64,000 bases of DNA, taken from Parapristionchus giblindavisi. Lineage: Eukaryota; Nematoda; Chromadorea; Rhabditida; Diplogasteridae. Every line of letters begins with the position of its first letter. Position 1 is the stretch's first letter. Location: contig CALSFV010000249.1 in assembly GCA_943737045.1 (NCBI GenBank), forward strand, positions 620,001-684,000. The letters run 5' to 3'. Shown one piece after another: positions 25,901 through 36,600 of this stretch. A program made the translations under genes and the position numbers. Under the pieces are notes generated by a model. It saw only the letters and a list, made by a program, of their open reading frames with translations. It ran no database searches and had not been told where the DNA came from.

Positions 25901-26554
25901 AACTGTGTGAAGGAGGCAGACGAGGCCGCCTATTCCTCTTGGTCGCAGGAACTCCAGAGTGCTGTGCTATCAGGAAAGATGGACCTACTCAAGGCAAGGT
26001 AAGCGCCTGCACATCAATTCAGGATTCGAATTTGAAATTAGCGCGAAATTTAAATCGATTATATTTGAAGTCGTGAGTCGTGCAAGCGAGGCGCCGAGCG
26101 AGAACAGTGCAATCAGCTGAGACAGGTACGGTATACTGTAGATTATTGATTATTGATTTTTTGGATGATAGGTACCGTAATCCCCTGATTCAGGCTATCT
26201 CGAACTGCGACATCATGGATTCGCTCCAGATCACTGCGAGCTTGCAGAGAAATCTGAAGAGATGCGAGGAGATTTCCGGAATTGTTGATCAGGTACGGTA
26301 AAAAGTGGTCCTGCCACGACTGTTTAAACCATTGGAACATTGCGTACCGTAATCATCGATCGTTGTTAGAGAAATAGATATTCAAAGGCAGTTGATTCGG
26401 ACTGATTTTTGCACGATCAAAATTACATTTTAAAATATAATATTGAATATAATATTGATTTTTAATTCAGAATCCGGTGACTATCATGAATCAGATTGGA
26501 CAACTTGTCAACGGAGAATTCACGCACGGATTCCTCAACAACTTCCTTGGATGA
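19929..26554 (+). CDS. Secreted Ala/Pro-rich protein with six-cysteine C-terminal region, unknown function
   Basis: Not recognised. Thirteen exons in continuous phase: 19929-19985, 21598-21713, 22453-22522, 22966-23071, 23307-23420, 23824-23906, 23959-24031, 24102-24173, 25024-25173, 25857-25998, 26071-26125, 26194-26292, 26471-26554; 406 residues. Residues 1-18 (MGPTLLLLTLSIGTTLAA) are a clear signal peptide, so the product should enter the secretory pathway. The middle is low-complexity, rich in Ala, Pro, Ser and Val (for example PITPIAAPEPVVAPQP). The last ~125 residues (exons 10-12) hold all six cysteines in a helix-like stretch (GCLPFLSEFMQIAYGNC ... SCKRGAEREQC ... SNCDIM ... KRCEEI), as in small nematode secreted domains with paired disulfides. 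No transmembrane segment follows. The start lies 20 bases after an attcttcag acceptor at 19908, fitting trans-splicing. Introns hold TTAA elements and AAAGATC repeats. Confidence 0.85.
20512..20757. mobile_element. Dispersed element with AT-rich tail, intact copy
   Basis: taataatttatctacgcccg, then gaggcgcaacagcaa, then a body with ccggattcattgagaaagtg and gggtgggcatccaatcga. It matches 24218-24480. Read on the minus strand it ends in an AAATTATTATT tail, suggesting a SINE-like retroelement. Class uncertain. Confidence 0.55.
22095..22150. mobile_element. Tail fragment of the 20512-type element
   Basis: aataatttatctacgcacg followed by tatgcgcaacgagaca matches the first ~40 bases of the 20512 element only. 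Confidence 0.4.
22319..22417. mobile_element. TTAA MITE family A with poly-G run
   Basis: ttaagggacacccagagct ... aaaattagcgg followed by about 13 G. It is just upstream of exon 3 of the secreted-protein gene. Confidence 0.65.
23188..23278. mobile_element. Degenerate TTAA MITE family A
   Basis: gcaatgctctgtcgcttttt / gcgatagagcgttgcctgag and the arm attagctcgggatgtgcc are recognisable; TTAA borders are lost. It ends about 28 bases before exon 5 of the secreted-protein gene. Confidence 0.5.
24218..24480. mobile_element. 20512-type element split by a family B MITE
   Basis: taataatttatctacgcccg with aagcacaacagta at the left and ccggattcattgg, gggtgggcatccaatcga at the right are interrupted by the MITE at 24257-24377. 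Confidence 0.6.
24257..24377. mobile_element. TTAA palindromic MITE, family B
   Basis: TTAAAGATAGCGTAACCTCA ... tgaggttacgctccctTTAA with TTAA at both borders, inserted in the 20512-type element. Confidence 0.85.
25572..25691. mobile_element. TTAA MITE family A, well-preserved copy
   Basis: TTAAAGGCACATTCCGAGC ... ttcgaggtgtcacttTAA, 120 bases, in the intron before exon 10 of the secreted-protein gene. Confidence 0.8.
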
Positions 26555-26936
26555 AGAAATCAATCGATAATCAATCAATAGTTGATTAATCGATCAATAA
26601 TCCGATCTCTTTTTGCAAGAGAGTCTTTATAGATTTGTACTTCTATCCTAATTAATCGATATTTATCCTAGTTCGGTCATAGATAATGATTCTCTTTACA
26701 ATGTATAGATGTTTCTTGCCTTACAAAATCTCGGAATTGTGCACTTTACTGTTGATATCATGTACATACATAACTCTAATCATTTTATCGATCGTAGCTT
26801 TTATCTTTCATTCGATATTTACATACGCGGTTATCGTCTTTCAAATTGTTATGCTACGATAAATGTTTAAATACTTAAAGATCACTTATTTCGGACGGAT
26901 ATGGTACATTATTATTAATACCTAACTAATCATATA
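26555..26936. other. 3' flank of the secreted-protein gene
   Basis: AT-rich with many atcgataat/attgatt motifs. I see no AATAAA and no further exon. Confidence 0.5.
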
Positions 26937-27295
26937 AAACGGGTCAAACTAATTTGTCCGAGACGCAGAGCGAGTTTGGCGAAACAGACCATGCAGGACA
27001 TGCATTATTGTTCAGAAATGGTAGCTTGAGTACATTTTTGGAAAAGTCTCTCTATTCCAACAACATTCTGTCCAAAATATTCCTTATTATAGATTTCTTT
27101 TAATAATTGTATTTCTTTCGCAATTTGAAGATGTTTGAATTTGAATTTGAAGAATTTGAATTTTAAGCAATTTGAAGCTAATTTCAATTTTTCTTATTAT
27201 TATTCACTTTCTTAATGTTATTTCTTTTTCGTATTGTAGTGTACAAACGTCATATTTCACATCACAAATTTATCGCAATTATTATCACAATTCAT

Positions 27296-27492
27296 TCAAT
27301 TATGTGAAGTATTATGGGTTTGAGTGAGGAGTGAGGCTTGTGTACACTCGTTCTGCAATCCGACGATAACTATGGATTCGGCACTCTTGGATATTTCTTC
27401 GTAGGTCTGAATGCAATGGGGCATGCACTTGATGTAGATATCGCATCTCTTCAATTCATCCCAAAATCCATCCACTGCCAATATGCAAAATC
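27296..27492 (-). CDS. Cysteine-containing exon-like segment inside a TIR element
   Basis: A minus-strand exon-like stretch opens right after a good acceptor (atatttgcag) and reads FCILAVDGFWDELKRCDIYI, then KCMPHCIQTYEEISKSAESI and VIVGLQNECTQAS before a stop at 27296. A possible donor (gtacac) at 27340-27345 would end the exon at 27346 instead. The regular cysteine spacing and mixed composition look more coding than random. A second minus-strand frame at 27005-27187 ends FQKCTQATISEQ, echoing NECTQAS. I could not join these into a full gene in phase. They lie within the element at 26937-29163, so they may be captured fragments. Function unknown. Confidence 0.35.
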
Positions 27493-27575
27493 CTGCAAAT
27501 ATGTTTTTGTAAAGCATCATCCACTACGGTATAAGCTACCTCATCTCCGATTGTGATCAGTCAGGCAATTCAGGA

Positions 27576-27745
27576 AGGTTATTACGGGATTTCAGATTCT
27601 GAAATCCCGTAATAATGTTCATTCCTCTCTCTCAGAGAGAAAGGGGTGCGGTCGCTATTACGGGATTTCAGACTCTGAAATCCCGTAATATTGTTCATTC
27701 CCCTCTCTCTCAGAGTGAGGGGTGCGGTCGTTATTACGAAATTTC
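27576..27745. repeat. Hairpin tandem repeat, left array
   Basis: Two and a partial copy of a ~76-base unit: a perfect hairpin (ttacgggatttcaga / tctgaaatcccgtaa) followed by a ctctctctcagagag spacer and ggggtgcggtcg. Confidence 0.85.
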
Positions 27746-28107
27746 AGACTTAATTCTCGAAAATCAGCGCTGCGACTTACTGAATGCATTTGAGCATCTT
27801 CTGTTCCGCATTCCGATCTCCAGGTAAAGTTGTCAGTGCGATATCGCGATTGAATCTCATCTATAATCTATTAATCGTTTAGAGAAAAAAATGCAAACAC
27901 TCACCATTTCACGCCACCGACCGACTCCAATAATGAAAGTTAGAGGAAATGAAACAGGAATGAGTAATTAGGCATGTCGACTTATACGATTGCGATACAT
28001 TTTTCGTGTGATAAATATGTGATGTTGGTTTCTGCTGGATTTTCAAAGTCTCTGATTGCAAGTAAGACATTTGATTACTTCCAAATAAATTATTATCTCA
28101 CTTTTAG

Positions 28108-28336
28108 GCTTGATAACATGAACGAATCTATTATCAATGCAGAAACGAGAGTGGTTGATGGAAATTATTTCACTCTGAAAACTGGAACTAAAACAAAAGA
28201 CAACATAGGTATGTTTTTTCTTCCATTTTATGCGTATTTCAAAATATTATTCAGCACACGTTGAATATTGGCTTCATCAAAATGCTCAATTCCGCCATGT
28301 CAACGGAAAGATGTTAAAATTATTTCGAGGACTAAG
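28108..28336 (+). CDS. Two exon-like segments inside a TIR element
   Basis: Two plus-strand segments have good borders and matching phase: 28108-28208 (acceptor cttttag, donor gtatgt) and 28255-28336 (acceptor attcag, donor gtaact). They read LDNMNESIINAETRVVDGNY, FTLKTGTKTKDNIG, then AHVEYWLHQNAQFRHVNGKM and LKLFRGLR. I could not fit an upstream exon in phase: the open frame from 27974 ends at a phase-1 donor, whereas this exon needs phase 2. Possibly a captured fragment or the remains of a small gene. Function unknown. Confidence 0.35.
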
Positions 28337-28389
28337 GTAACTGGATTCCGTCGACATACGATGATGCTTTGCAGTGCTCCTTGATGACT

Positions 28390-28545
28390 AGATGCGGACC
28401 GCACCCCTTTCTCTCTCAGAGAGAGGAATGAACATTATTACGGGATTTCAGAGTCTGAAATCCCGTAATAGCGACCGCACCCCTTTCTCTCTCAGAGAGA
28501 GGAATGAACATTATTACGGGATTTCAGAGTCTGAAATCCCGTAAT
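28390..28545. repeat. Hairpin tandem repeat, right array (inverted)
   Basis: Two copies of the same ~76-base unit in opposite orientation to 27576-27745, giving the element inverted sub-terminal arrays. Confidence 0.85.
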
Positions 28546-29436
28546 CTAGGAAAGCTGGAAGGGAGTAAGAGAACAGATCAAACAACTACCTGCGAGTGGT
28601 ATGTTTTCATAATTTATAAATAAATAAAATACCATTTGCTGAAAATTGGCAAACAACACTCCTCCAGTTGTTATCACGAAGATCTTTGAACCCAGAAGCG
28701 ACTATATACAGTGAGCTCCTTCCCTCCTTCTCTCCGGTCCCCCCTCGACTCTACCCATTATAATAACGCTATTTATTTATCACTTGTTGTCACATTTATT
28801 TAATGTAAGATAAATTAAATTAAATTAAGATCAAAACGTGTTGCTGAAGCATCGCTTGACGACTTAATCCAATCGAAGAAGTCAAGAAAACAAAAAAAAA
28901 ATTACCGAGAAAAAAATATTATTATACGATAAAATTTTATTCATGAATATTAGTCGAAGAAGCATTGAAAACATCAAACATACATAGCACACAGAAAAAA
29001 TCAAAATTATAAAAATGATGGTAAAATGTGTTATCCCGTTACATAAAATTAGGGGCATTTTCTTACTTTTTGAAAAGATCGAAAAGTCTGTATATAAACG
29101 TTGGGCACGTATGAATTTGGCCAAACTCGCTCTGCGCTTCGGACAAATTAGTTTGACCCGTTTTATATTATTATATGTATTTTACATTTAATGTGCATGC
29201 AAACCAATACTTGTACATCTCTTAATATTATTAAATTGGATGCATATTTCATATTTTTAAAGACGAATAAGGCATTTATACACAAAGATATACACAAAGA
29301 TATACACAATTATATACACAAGTACATAAAGTACGGTAAGAAAATATACAACGTGAAAATCATTTCATAAAACACGTAGAGATAATGAATACTATTCCAA
29401 ATTTCTATCGGGAGATAAATACATTCATACTCTATT

Positions 29437-29610
29437 ACGGTAATAAGTATCTAGGGAAGAATACGGTAATAGGTATGTAGGAAAGATTACGGTAATAGGT
29501 ATCAATGGGAGATTACGGTAATTGGTATGTAGGAAAGATTACGGTAATAGGTATCTTGGAGAGATTACGGTAATATGTAAGTAGGAAAGATTACGGTAAT
29601 ATGTAAAAAT
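29437..29610. repeat. 26-base tandem repeat, about 7 units
   Basis: Unit acggtaataggtatgtagga followed by aagatt, with every second unit slightly different (tatcaatggg, tatcttggag). It lies 3' of the coiled-coil gene. Confidence 0.9.
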
Positions 29611-29682
29611 TGATGAGAGGTGAGAAGGTTAGTTGACTGTATTGATATTTTTTTTTATTTCAGGGATGAACACAAATTTAAT

Positions 29683-30213
29683 TTAGTGATTTTTTCTCCC
29701 TAATTTTCTCACAGCAGACAAAATGGCACGTCCACTTTCGATCTTACCATTCGTTACCGTAGCTGCTTTTGCACTTTGACAATCAGAGTTTAGAATGGGA
29801 GAAATGCCATTCGATATACCTTAAAAATATAAGATTTTATGATCTTTTTTATAGAATGTCTGTTCATTTTGCTGCTTACTTTGGGTGATTCCAGTGTCCA
29901 GCTCGCTCTGAAGTTGTTTGATCTTATCATTCTTAATAGCAACGATAGCTTTGAAAGTCTTGTACGTCACGTCCAAATCGTTCTTCAATCGATCACGTTC
30001 TGCCCTAAGCGCATCGATCTCTGCATTCTTCTGTGCCAATTCGTAAAAGAGATAGGCTTGTATCGCTTCTTCCAAGGAAAGCTTAGGCGAAACCCCAGTA
30101 TCTTTGAGCGATAACGACTTCAAAGAATCCAGAATCGCAGATTCTGTACCGCGAGACAGTCCTATTTGGCTGAATGGGTCGCCCATTCCTTTAAAAAATA
30201 ATGTTGGAGCCAT
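29683..30213 (-). CDS. Small coiled-coil protein, unknown function
   Basis: Not recognised. Two exons, 29880-30213 and 29683-29819, join in phase (donor gtaagc, acceptor ttttaag) to give 156 residues. The N-terminal third is Ser/Leu-rich (SAILDSLKSLSLKD). Residues ~48-110 form a strongly predicted coiled coil with heptad-like Leu/Ile/Ala spacing and alternating charges (AEIDALRAERDRLKNDLDVT, then IKQLQSELD). The C-terminus is basic (AVRKLGRKNH). No signal peptide or membrane segment is visible, so a cytosolic or nuclear adaptor role is possible but inferred. It is divergent from the 843-residue gene; about 420 bases separate the two starts, so they may share a promoter region. The start is the first in-frame Met; no trans-splice acceptor is visible just upstream. 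Confidence 0.8.
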
Positions 30214-30629
30214 ACGAATTACGGTAGCACATAGAGATATGTGAAATTTTTGCCAAAAATAGCAAAGTGACGCAAAATATACAAAAACAAAAATATAAAC
30301 ATAATTTTTCTAGAAAGCCTTTAAGGGAGTCTTTAAGAGCTCTCAATATAGGAAACGTCGAATTTGCACACCAAAATTCAGCGCGCACATTTTATTTTAC
30401 TACAGTCCGCTTTTACTTCACGTTGGTTAGTGTAGAAGTGGAATTGAAGAACTATCGGAACGATTTAATTTTGAATGTAGTTCTTTAATTTTGTTTCGTT
30501 GTTTTTACAAGTTTAAAGTGTTTAAATATGTTGATTTTCGATATTGTTATTGATTATTCTGTTGAAATTGTTAATCGCAGTGATTGGGAGGCACTGGCGG
30601 CTTCGACATCTATCCATCGGCCGATAACG
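30214..30629. promoter_or_regulatory. Divergent intergenic region
   Basis: About 420 bases separate the starts of the minus-strand coiled-coil gene and the plus-strand nuclear gene, so it must hold both promoters. An acceptor (atcgcag) ends at 30580 and may be a trans-splice site. No core promoter motif is clear. Confidence 0.5.
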
Positions 30630-33600
30630 ATGGCGGCGCAGTTGGCGCCGCCTGTTATCTCTGCCGACCCGAACTGTCTGCCGAGTCCGAGTCATCTATC
30701 CGAGCCTTCCACGTCGAAAGGGCTGCCTGACGATGAACAACCAGCCAAAGAAGCCGACGCCGACGTGGAGGTTAATCTTTGATTGGTTTAGCTTTTATTA
30801 AGATTTTTATAGTTATTGGTTCCAAGTCGTATATTTTTGGGTTTGGTCTAATAAAATCTCGGTTTAGCAAGAACCCGAGTCCGACACCGATGCGGACATC
30901 GACCACGGCGAGTACGAGCGTCGCAAGGACGGCTTGCTGCGGAAGATCGTCTTGTGCGAGCAGCACTTGCAGCGAATGAAAGTAACTCTCAAGTACAACA
31001 GGAAAATACTGGTTTGTTCATTGTTTCTTCTACTTCCTGCATTCCTCTCGATTCTAATAACCCGTTTTCCAGCTGGAAAAGCGTCGCAATGATATCAGAG
31101 CTGGCACCGATCCGGAAATGATCGAGAGAAAAGCGGCAATTGATGCCGAATTCAAACCGAAATATGACGTATGCGTATTATTTTCATTATTATTTTGTAT
31201 ATTTAATTCATAGTAGATTTATTTTCTATCCTATTAAAAATATTATGTTCGCTTTCTGCGAGACAGCAATACGAATCGAAGAAACCGATGATAATGGTTT
31301 TTATGTGGATTGAATCGTGGAAAAACTCGTTAAGACTTGTTTTGCTTTAATAGGGACATTGTGCCCTTTGTAGTGTATATGAATCGAGAAATGAACGGTG
31401 GAGGTATGTAAAAGGTGTGGGTAAAAAGGTAAAAGTTCATCCCAGTAATAAAGGCACACGAAGTCCTGTGGGAAATCACTGCTATGCCAGTCATAATTAT
31501 CACTCTTATCATCATTACCTCTGAATTGCCTAAAATTTGGAAAATGTACTTTATATCCGCCACGACTTTTCAATATAATATTCCCACATGCATTTGGATT
31601 ATATCAAGAATATAACCTCACCTACAATACAAAATACTATCATGGGAGATCCTGTGATTAATTATTATTATTATTATCATCATTATTAAATATAATATTT
31701 ACACTTGCAGTACCAACAAGCGTTGTATGATCTCGGTCGAGTAGCAAGTACACGAAAGGCCGAGGGAGAGGCTGAATTCAATGCCAGAGGACTCTCCGAT
31801 CGAGAGATTGTCGTTGAGGTAAATATTATTATTTTATTTAATCTATCATTTAAAATATCAATAAGTTAGATATGAGTGATGAGAGAAAAGAAACATAATT
31901 TTATTTATTTTTTCCTCATTTTTTTGTTATTTTCTTAGTATCAATAGTCAACGATAGTAGAAAGCCTGAATGATATTCAATCCACTTATTTATTTAAATA
32001 ATAATATAAATACTTTACAAGCTTCAAACTAGATTGCCTTTGTTTTGGTTTCTGGTCCAGCATTGATGTGGTGAATTCGATCACAACTAGTAAATTTATA
32101 AATATTGGTAGTCTACCATTAGTAGATCTTGTGAATAAGAAGATTCTCCCCATCCCCATATTTTGGTCCACCTATGCATATAATATACAGAGACGATAAT
32201 TATTATTATTATTATAATCATATTAATAAAAGCACATTTGTAGTACGAAATCCTGGAGGAGACTCGAGAAGAGAGACGAGCTATTCATGAACGGATAGAA
32301 CGTGAGTGTATTTTTTAAAATATTTTTTATTTAAAAAGTCGATTTTAAATTGAATTGAGGGTTGTGAATTAGTCAATTACGGCCTAATAAAGTACTTTTT
32401 TCGTACTTTCGGGAGCATTGGATTCTAAGTTTTGAAAATCCTCGCGTATACCACGCGGAAATGTCAGCTAGTGTGGAGAAACCGCACTGGGGAAACCGCC
32501 GACATGAAATCCTTTTTTTTCGAAAAAAAAATATATTTTGTTCCTTTTGTCCCCGTGGTTCTAACGGTAGCCATACATTTTCGGTACCTTCGCCGTCTAT
32601 TTTTATATAGTGGGTCAATTCTCGAAATAGGGTGGGTTGATTCACAAAATTCGTTATTTTCGCATAAAAAACGTCATTTTTAGCTTAATTTTTTTATCAA
32701 GTGGCCTAAAATGGGCCTTATATAGTGGGTGAATCCTCGCACTGCGAGGGTATGGCAATGTATGACGGTAGCTCTTCATTTGTCATCATAGGTCGAATAG
32801 CTAGGTTATCGGTTTTAAAAATACGGTCAGGTTTTTCGATTTTTAGCAAATTTGGCTCAAAATGCGGTCAGGTTTTTCGATTTTTGGAAGATTTCGGCTC
32901 AAAATGCGGTCATGCTTTGTACTTAGTAACATACTTTTCGACCTATGTTTGTCATCCATGTCAACCAATCGATATTATCGATCAATAGATATTCATAACG
33001 GTTTTCAAGATAACTAAAGGTTATTTTCTCCCATAGGTCGAATATCGGTTTTCAAAATGCGGTCAGGTTTTTAGATTTTTGTGAAATTTTGGCTCCAAAT
33101 CCGGTCAGGCTTGGTACTTTGTAACATACTTTTCGACCTATGAGTGCGAGAGAACATGCGAATCCTCGTGTTGCAGGTGAGGATCGACTCCGGTCGGACG
33201 TGCGCGCCCTCATCGGTCGTCATCTGTCCGACACCTGGCTGGACGCCTTCATCATCAGCTACATCGAGGAGCAGGATCGGAGGCAGGCTGCGGGCACGGC
33301 CGACCGACTGCTCAAGCGATATCGACGAGAGGCCGAGGAAGATCTAGGTTTGTGTACTTTGTAGTCTTGTAGTCATAGGTGGGCATGCTGGGGGAAAGGC
33401 TGTGCGCAAATCGTGGAATTGTAATGCAAGGCTATGCGCATGTCCATTGTTTAGCAGATTCGACTGGAAATTTTCCAATATTTGCGAGACAAAGCTATGC
33501 GCAAGGCCCCGCAAGAGAAGGCAAGGCGGTGTGCAAAAAGAATTCGTTTTCACGCGCCCCCGCTTTTGCTTGTAGTTTGCTTCATGATTTGTAGCTTGAG

Positions 33601-36600
33601 CGAGAGGTTGAGGAAGATCTATGTTTGCAGTCTGCTTCCTGATTTGTAGTTTGAACGGGTTGCCAAGGAAGACCTAGGTCTGTAGTCTGCTTTCTGATTT
33701 GTAGTTTGATCGATTACAGAGAAATCGCCGACCACTCTGCCGTACTACAACGCGGGTCGTGATCAGCACGGTGGACATCGGGAGCTGCCTCGATGGGTGG
33801 AGGCAAGGTTCAGAAAGACGGACAGGGAGAAGAAGCGGAGGAAGAGGATTGCGGAGAAGGTATTGCTTGATTTGAGATCGATAGTATTGATTGAATTCTC
33901 GGCGGATTTAAAAAAAATATATAGTGGGTCGATTTAGAAAAGTATTGTTCGCTTATGTCGTAATTTTTCGCAAAAACAATGAACCGTATATAGTCGGTTA
34001 CCAGGTGATTCACAGTTTCGCCTCTTTCCTAAAACATCACAATAATAGAGAGAAAGTGATCATCATCTTGATTTTGTCCGCAAATAGATCAACAACGAAT
34101 AAGATCTGACCGCTATTTCCCATCCCTATTATTGTTATTCCAATCAAAACAAGGCGAATGAAACAAAATGCTGACCGTAGTGGCTCTTCGCATCGATCCT
34201 GAAAACGAGCCGTATGGTGTGAGGGGTCGTCTTACATTTTCTTACCCTCACAGCGTGAGGATCGACCCACTATATAAGGGGCATTTTCATGTGAAACATT
34301 ACAATTTAAGCGAAAAAATAACGATTTTTCTAAATCGATCCACTATATGAAACAGTGCGGCGAGGGCGCCGAAAATGTATGGGGGTCGCCCTCAGGTTAT
34401 GAGGTTATGCAAACGTATTGTTGTTGTTATCCTGTAAATCGCACGTATTTGCAGCACAAGAGCGTCCGCATGCGGCAGGTTGCCGACGTGGCGCTGCAAG
34501 ATGAAGTGGAGCGGGACGAAGATGAGGACGGAGTATTGATTGACGAGGACGAGGATACGGTAGTGGATGATGGGTCAGACGATAGGTCAGATCGACGACG
34601 ACGACCTCGAGTGGAGCGGGAGTCCGATCTGGATGATGATGACGACCCGGAGAGGTGCATCGTGGAACTGACGAGGAACTTTGGAGTGAGTGGTTTAGCT
34701 ATATTACATATATTATATTATATGTAATATTATATTGTATTAATATTATATTGTATTATTATATTGCTATATTATATTTGTACCTCAGCGCTCGTAGTGG
34801 TCGTTAGTTTTATATATTTTAAAATATATATAATTAATTAGTTTAAAATCATTGCTAACGGTGAGGCTGTTATCGGAAGAAGAGCCACTTATCTATTCTA
34901 AAGATGTGTCAACAAGTAGAATACGATTGAAATTAAGAAATTTGCCAAAAAAGAGCACTAAAATGGGACAATGGATAATGGGTTTCAATAAAGTTTTATC
35001 GAGTGTAAGATGAGAGTGGGATCAACTTATTACATTATTGGTCATATTATTGATTATTGACTGTTGTGTTGTGGTAAACAGCTGTTTTACCGCTACATCT
35101 GGGCAGTGGTTCTAATATTTATTAAAATATTTATTTATATATTTATTTATTTATTTATTGTAGCGCCTGACCGAAGTGGTGGCGGACGATCCGTCGATAC
35201 GAAGGAGTGAACGAGAGAGGAGGAAGAGGACACGACTGCTCAAGGACATCTCGGACTATGCGAGGGAGTGCAACGGGAGGAAGATGCGAAGAGCACTCAC
35301 GACGGTTAGCATTTTATTAATTTTATTTATGTAAATAACAATAATAATATTATTATTATCTATCATTATATATTTTCCTTTAATTGTATGATTCGGGGAT
35401 GGGATATATTTGTTATATTGGGCTCTGCAATGGGAGGAAGATGCGAAGAGCACTTACTACGGTTAGCATTCCATTCGTTTTATTTATTTTTGTAAATAAC
35501 AACAATAATAATAGCTATTACTATGTTCTCTTTCAATTGAACGCATGGGGGGGGGAAATAGCGGTCAGATTGTTTTCGTTGTTGATCTATTTGGCGAAGT
35601 TTCAAGATGATCGCTTTTTCTCGATTATTATGAGGTTTTAGGAATGAGGTGGAACAGTGAATCACCTGGTCAATAACTTGCATTTTATTCATAAAAGGCA
35701 TTTTATTGATGTACAGTAGCGCCCAAAAGTCTGAATACACTTTTTATTTCAGTTATAATTTTTGGGTCAATTGAGATATCAAGCTGTAATGTGGACATTA
35801 TGTACCCAATGTATGTATGTATTCGATACCCTTATAAGGTCTCACGGGCCTTTCTGGTTATTGCATAGTGATGACGCAACCGAACAACACTTTTTCGAAA
35901 ATTCATTATTCTTTCAGGGATTTTTTCGTACTTGTCAAGCTTCGTGAGCATTGAGAGAACTACAAGGCCTATCCAGAAAAAAAGTTTCAGGTTGCTGCGA
36001 ATTCGGGTATTGGCTGCAGACTTGCTGCAATATCGCGGTCGCAAAATAATATCTCGGCTTCTAGAAGAGATTTAAAGGAGTTCAAAGCTGCAAACTGAAT
36101 ATCTTGGTCATTCCTGATAATCCTGTAAGTTTGGTAGCGGTAGCTCATCATTCATCCTCATGGATCGAAAAAGTCACTTTTTTAAAAGAACCAACTTTGA
36201 AGGTTCACAATTCTGAGGGCGGACCTTGTAAAAATCTGGTTTTTAGATAGGAATGTAGAAAATATATTAATTAATCGATTCCCCGCTTTTTAGAGCGATT
36301 GCTAATCTTTCTTGCCTGCGGCAGTCGATTATCTGAAGGATAGTCGTTTAGGCCGCGCTCCCTTCTCATCTCGCGACCCGTACACATCTCTAGGCTTTTC
36401 ACACTGCTCAACGAGCTTTGATAGATGAAATCATTCTAAAACGTATTGTCGCTAATCCTGAACATCATAGTCTATAAAAGAAAGCGTTTTTGATCTTCTT
36501 TGCTCGAATGAAACAACTTTTCATTATGATCTTGAGCAAAATTTGACGAAAAATGAGCAAAGATCAAAGATCAAATATCGAAAACACAAAGATCACAGAC

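Larger units (their letters stand above)
26937..29163. mobile_element. 2.2-kb TIR element with cargo and hairpin arrays
   Basis: Inverted ends of about 44 bases begin AAACGGGTCAAACTAATTTG at the left, mirrored at the right, and are flanked by TA. Inside the ends are inverted arrays of a ~76-base hairpin unit (27576-27745 and 28390-28545), and between them unique sequence with exon-like segments on both strands (27296-27492 minus, 28108-28336 plus). No transposase was recognised. Confidence 0.75.

Noticed and set aside
29437..29610. CRISPR-like regular spacing
   Set aside because: The units are contiguous degenerate tandem repeats without unique spacers, in a eukaryotic context.
30868..32301. 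Naming the nuclear gene as BRMS1/SUDS3
   Set aside because: Only a vague similarity of charged helices; no motif specific enough to assign the family.
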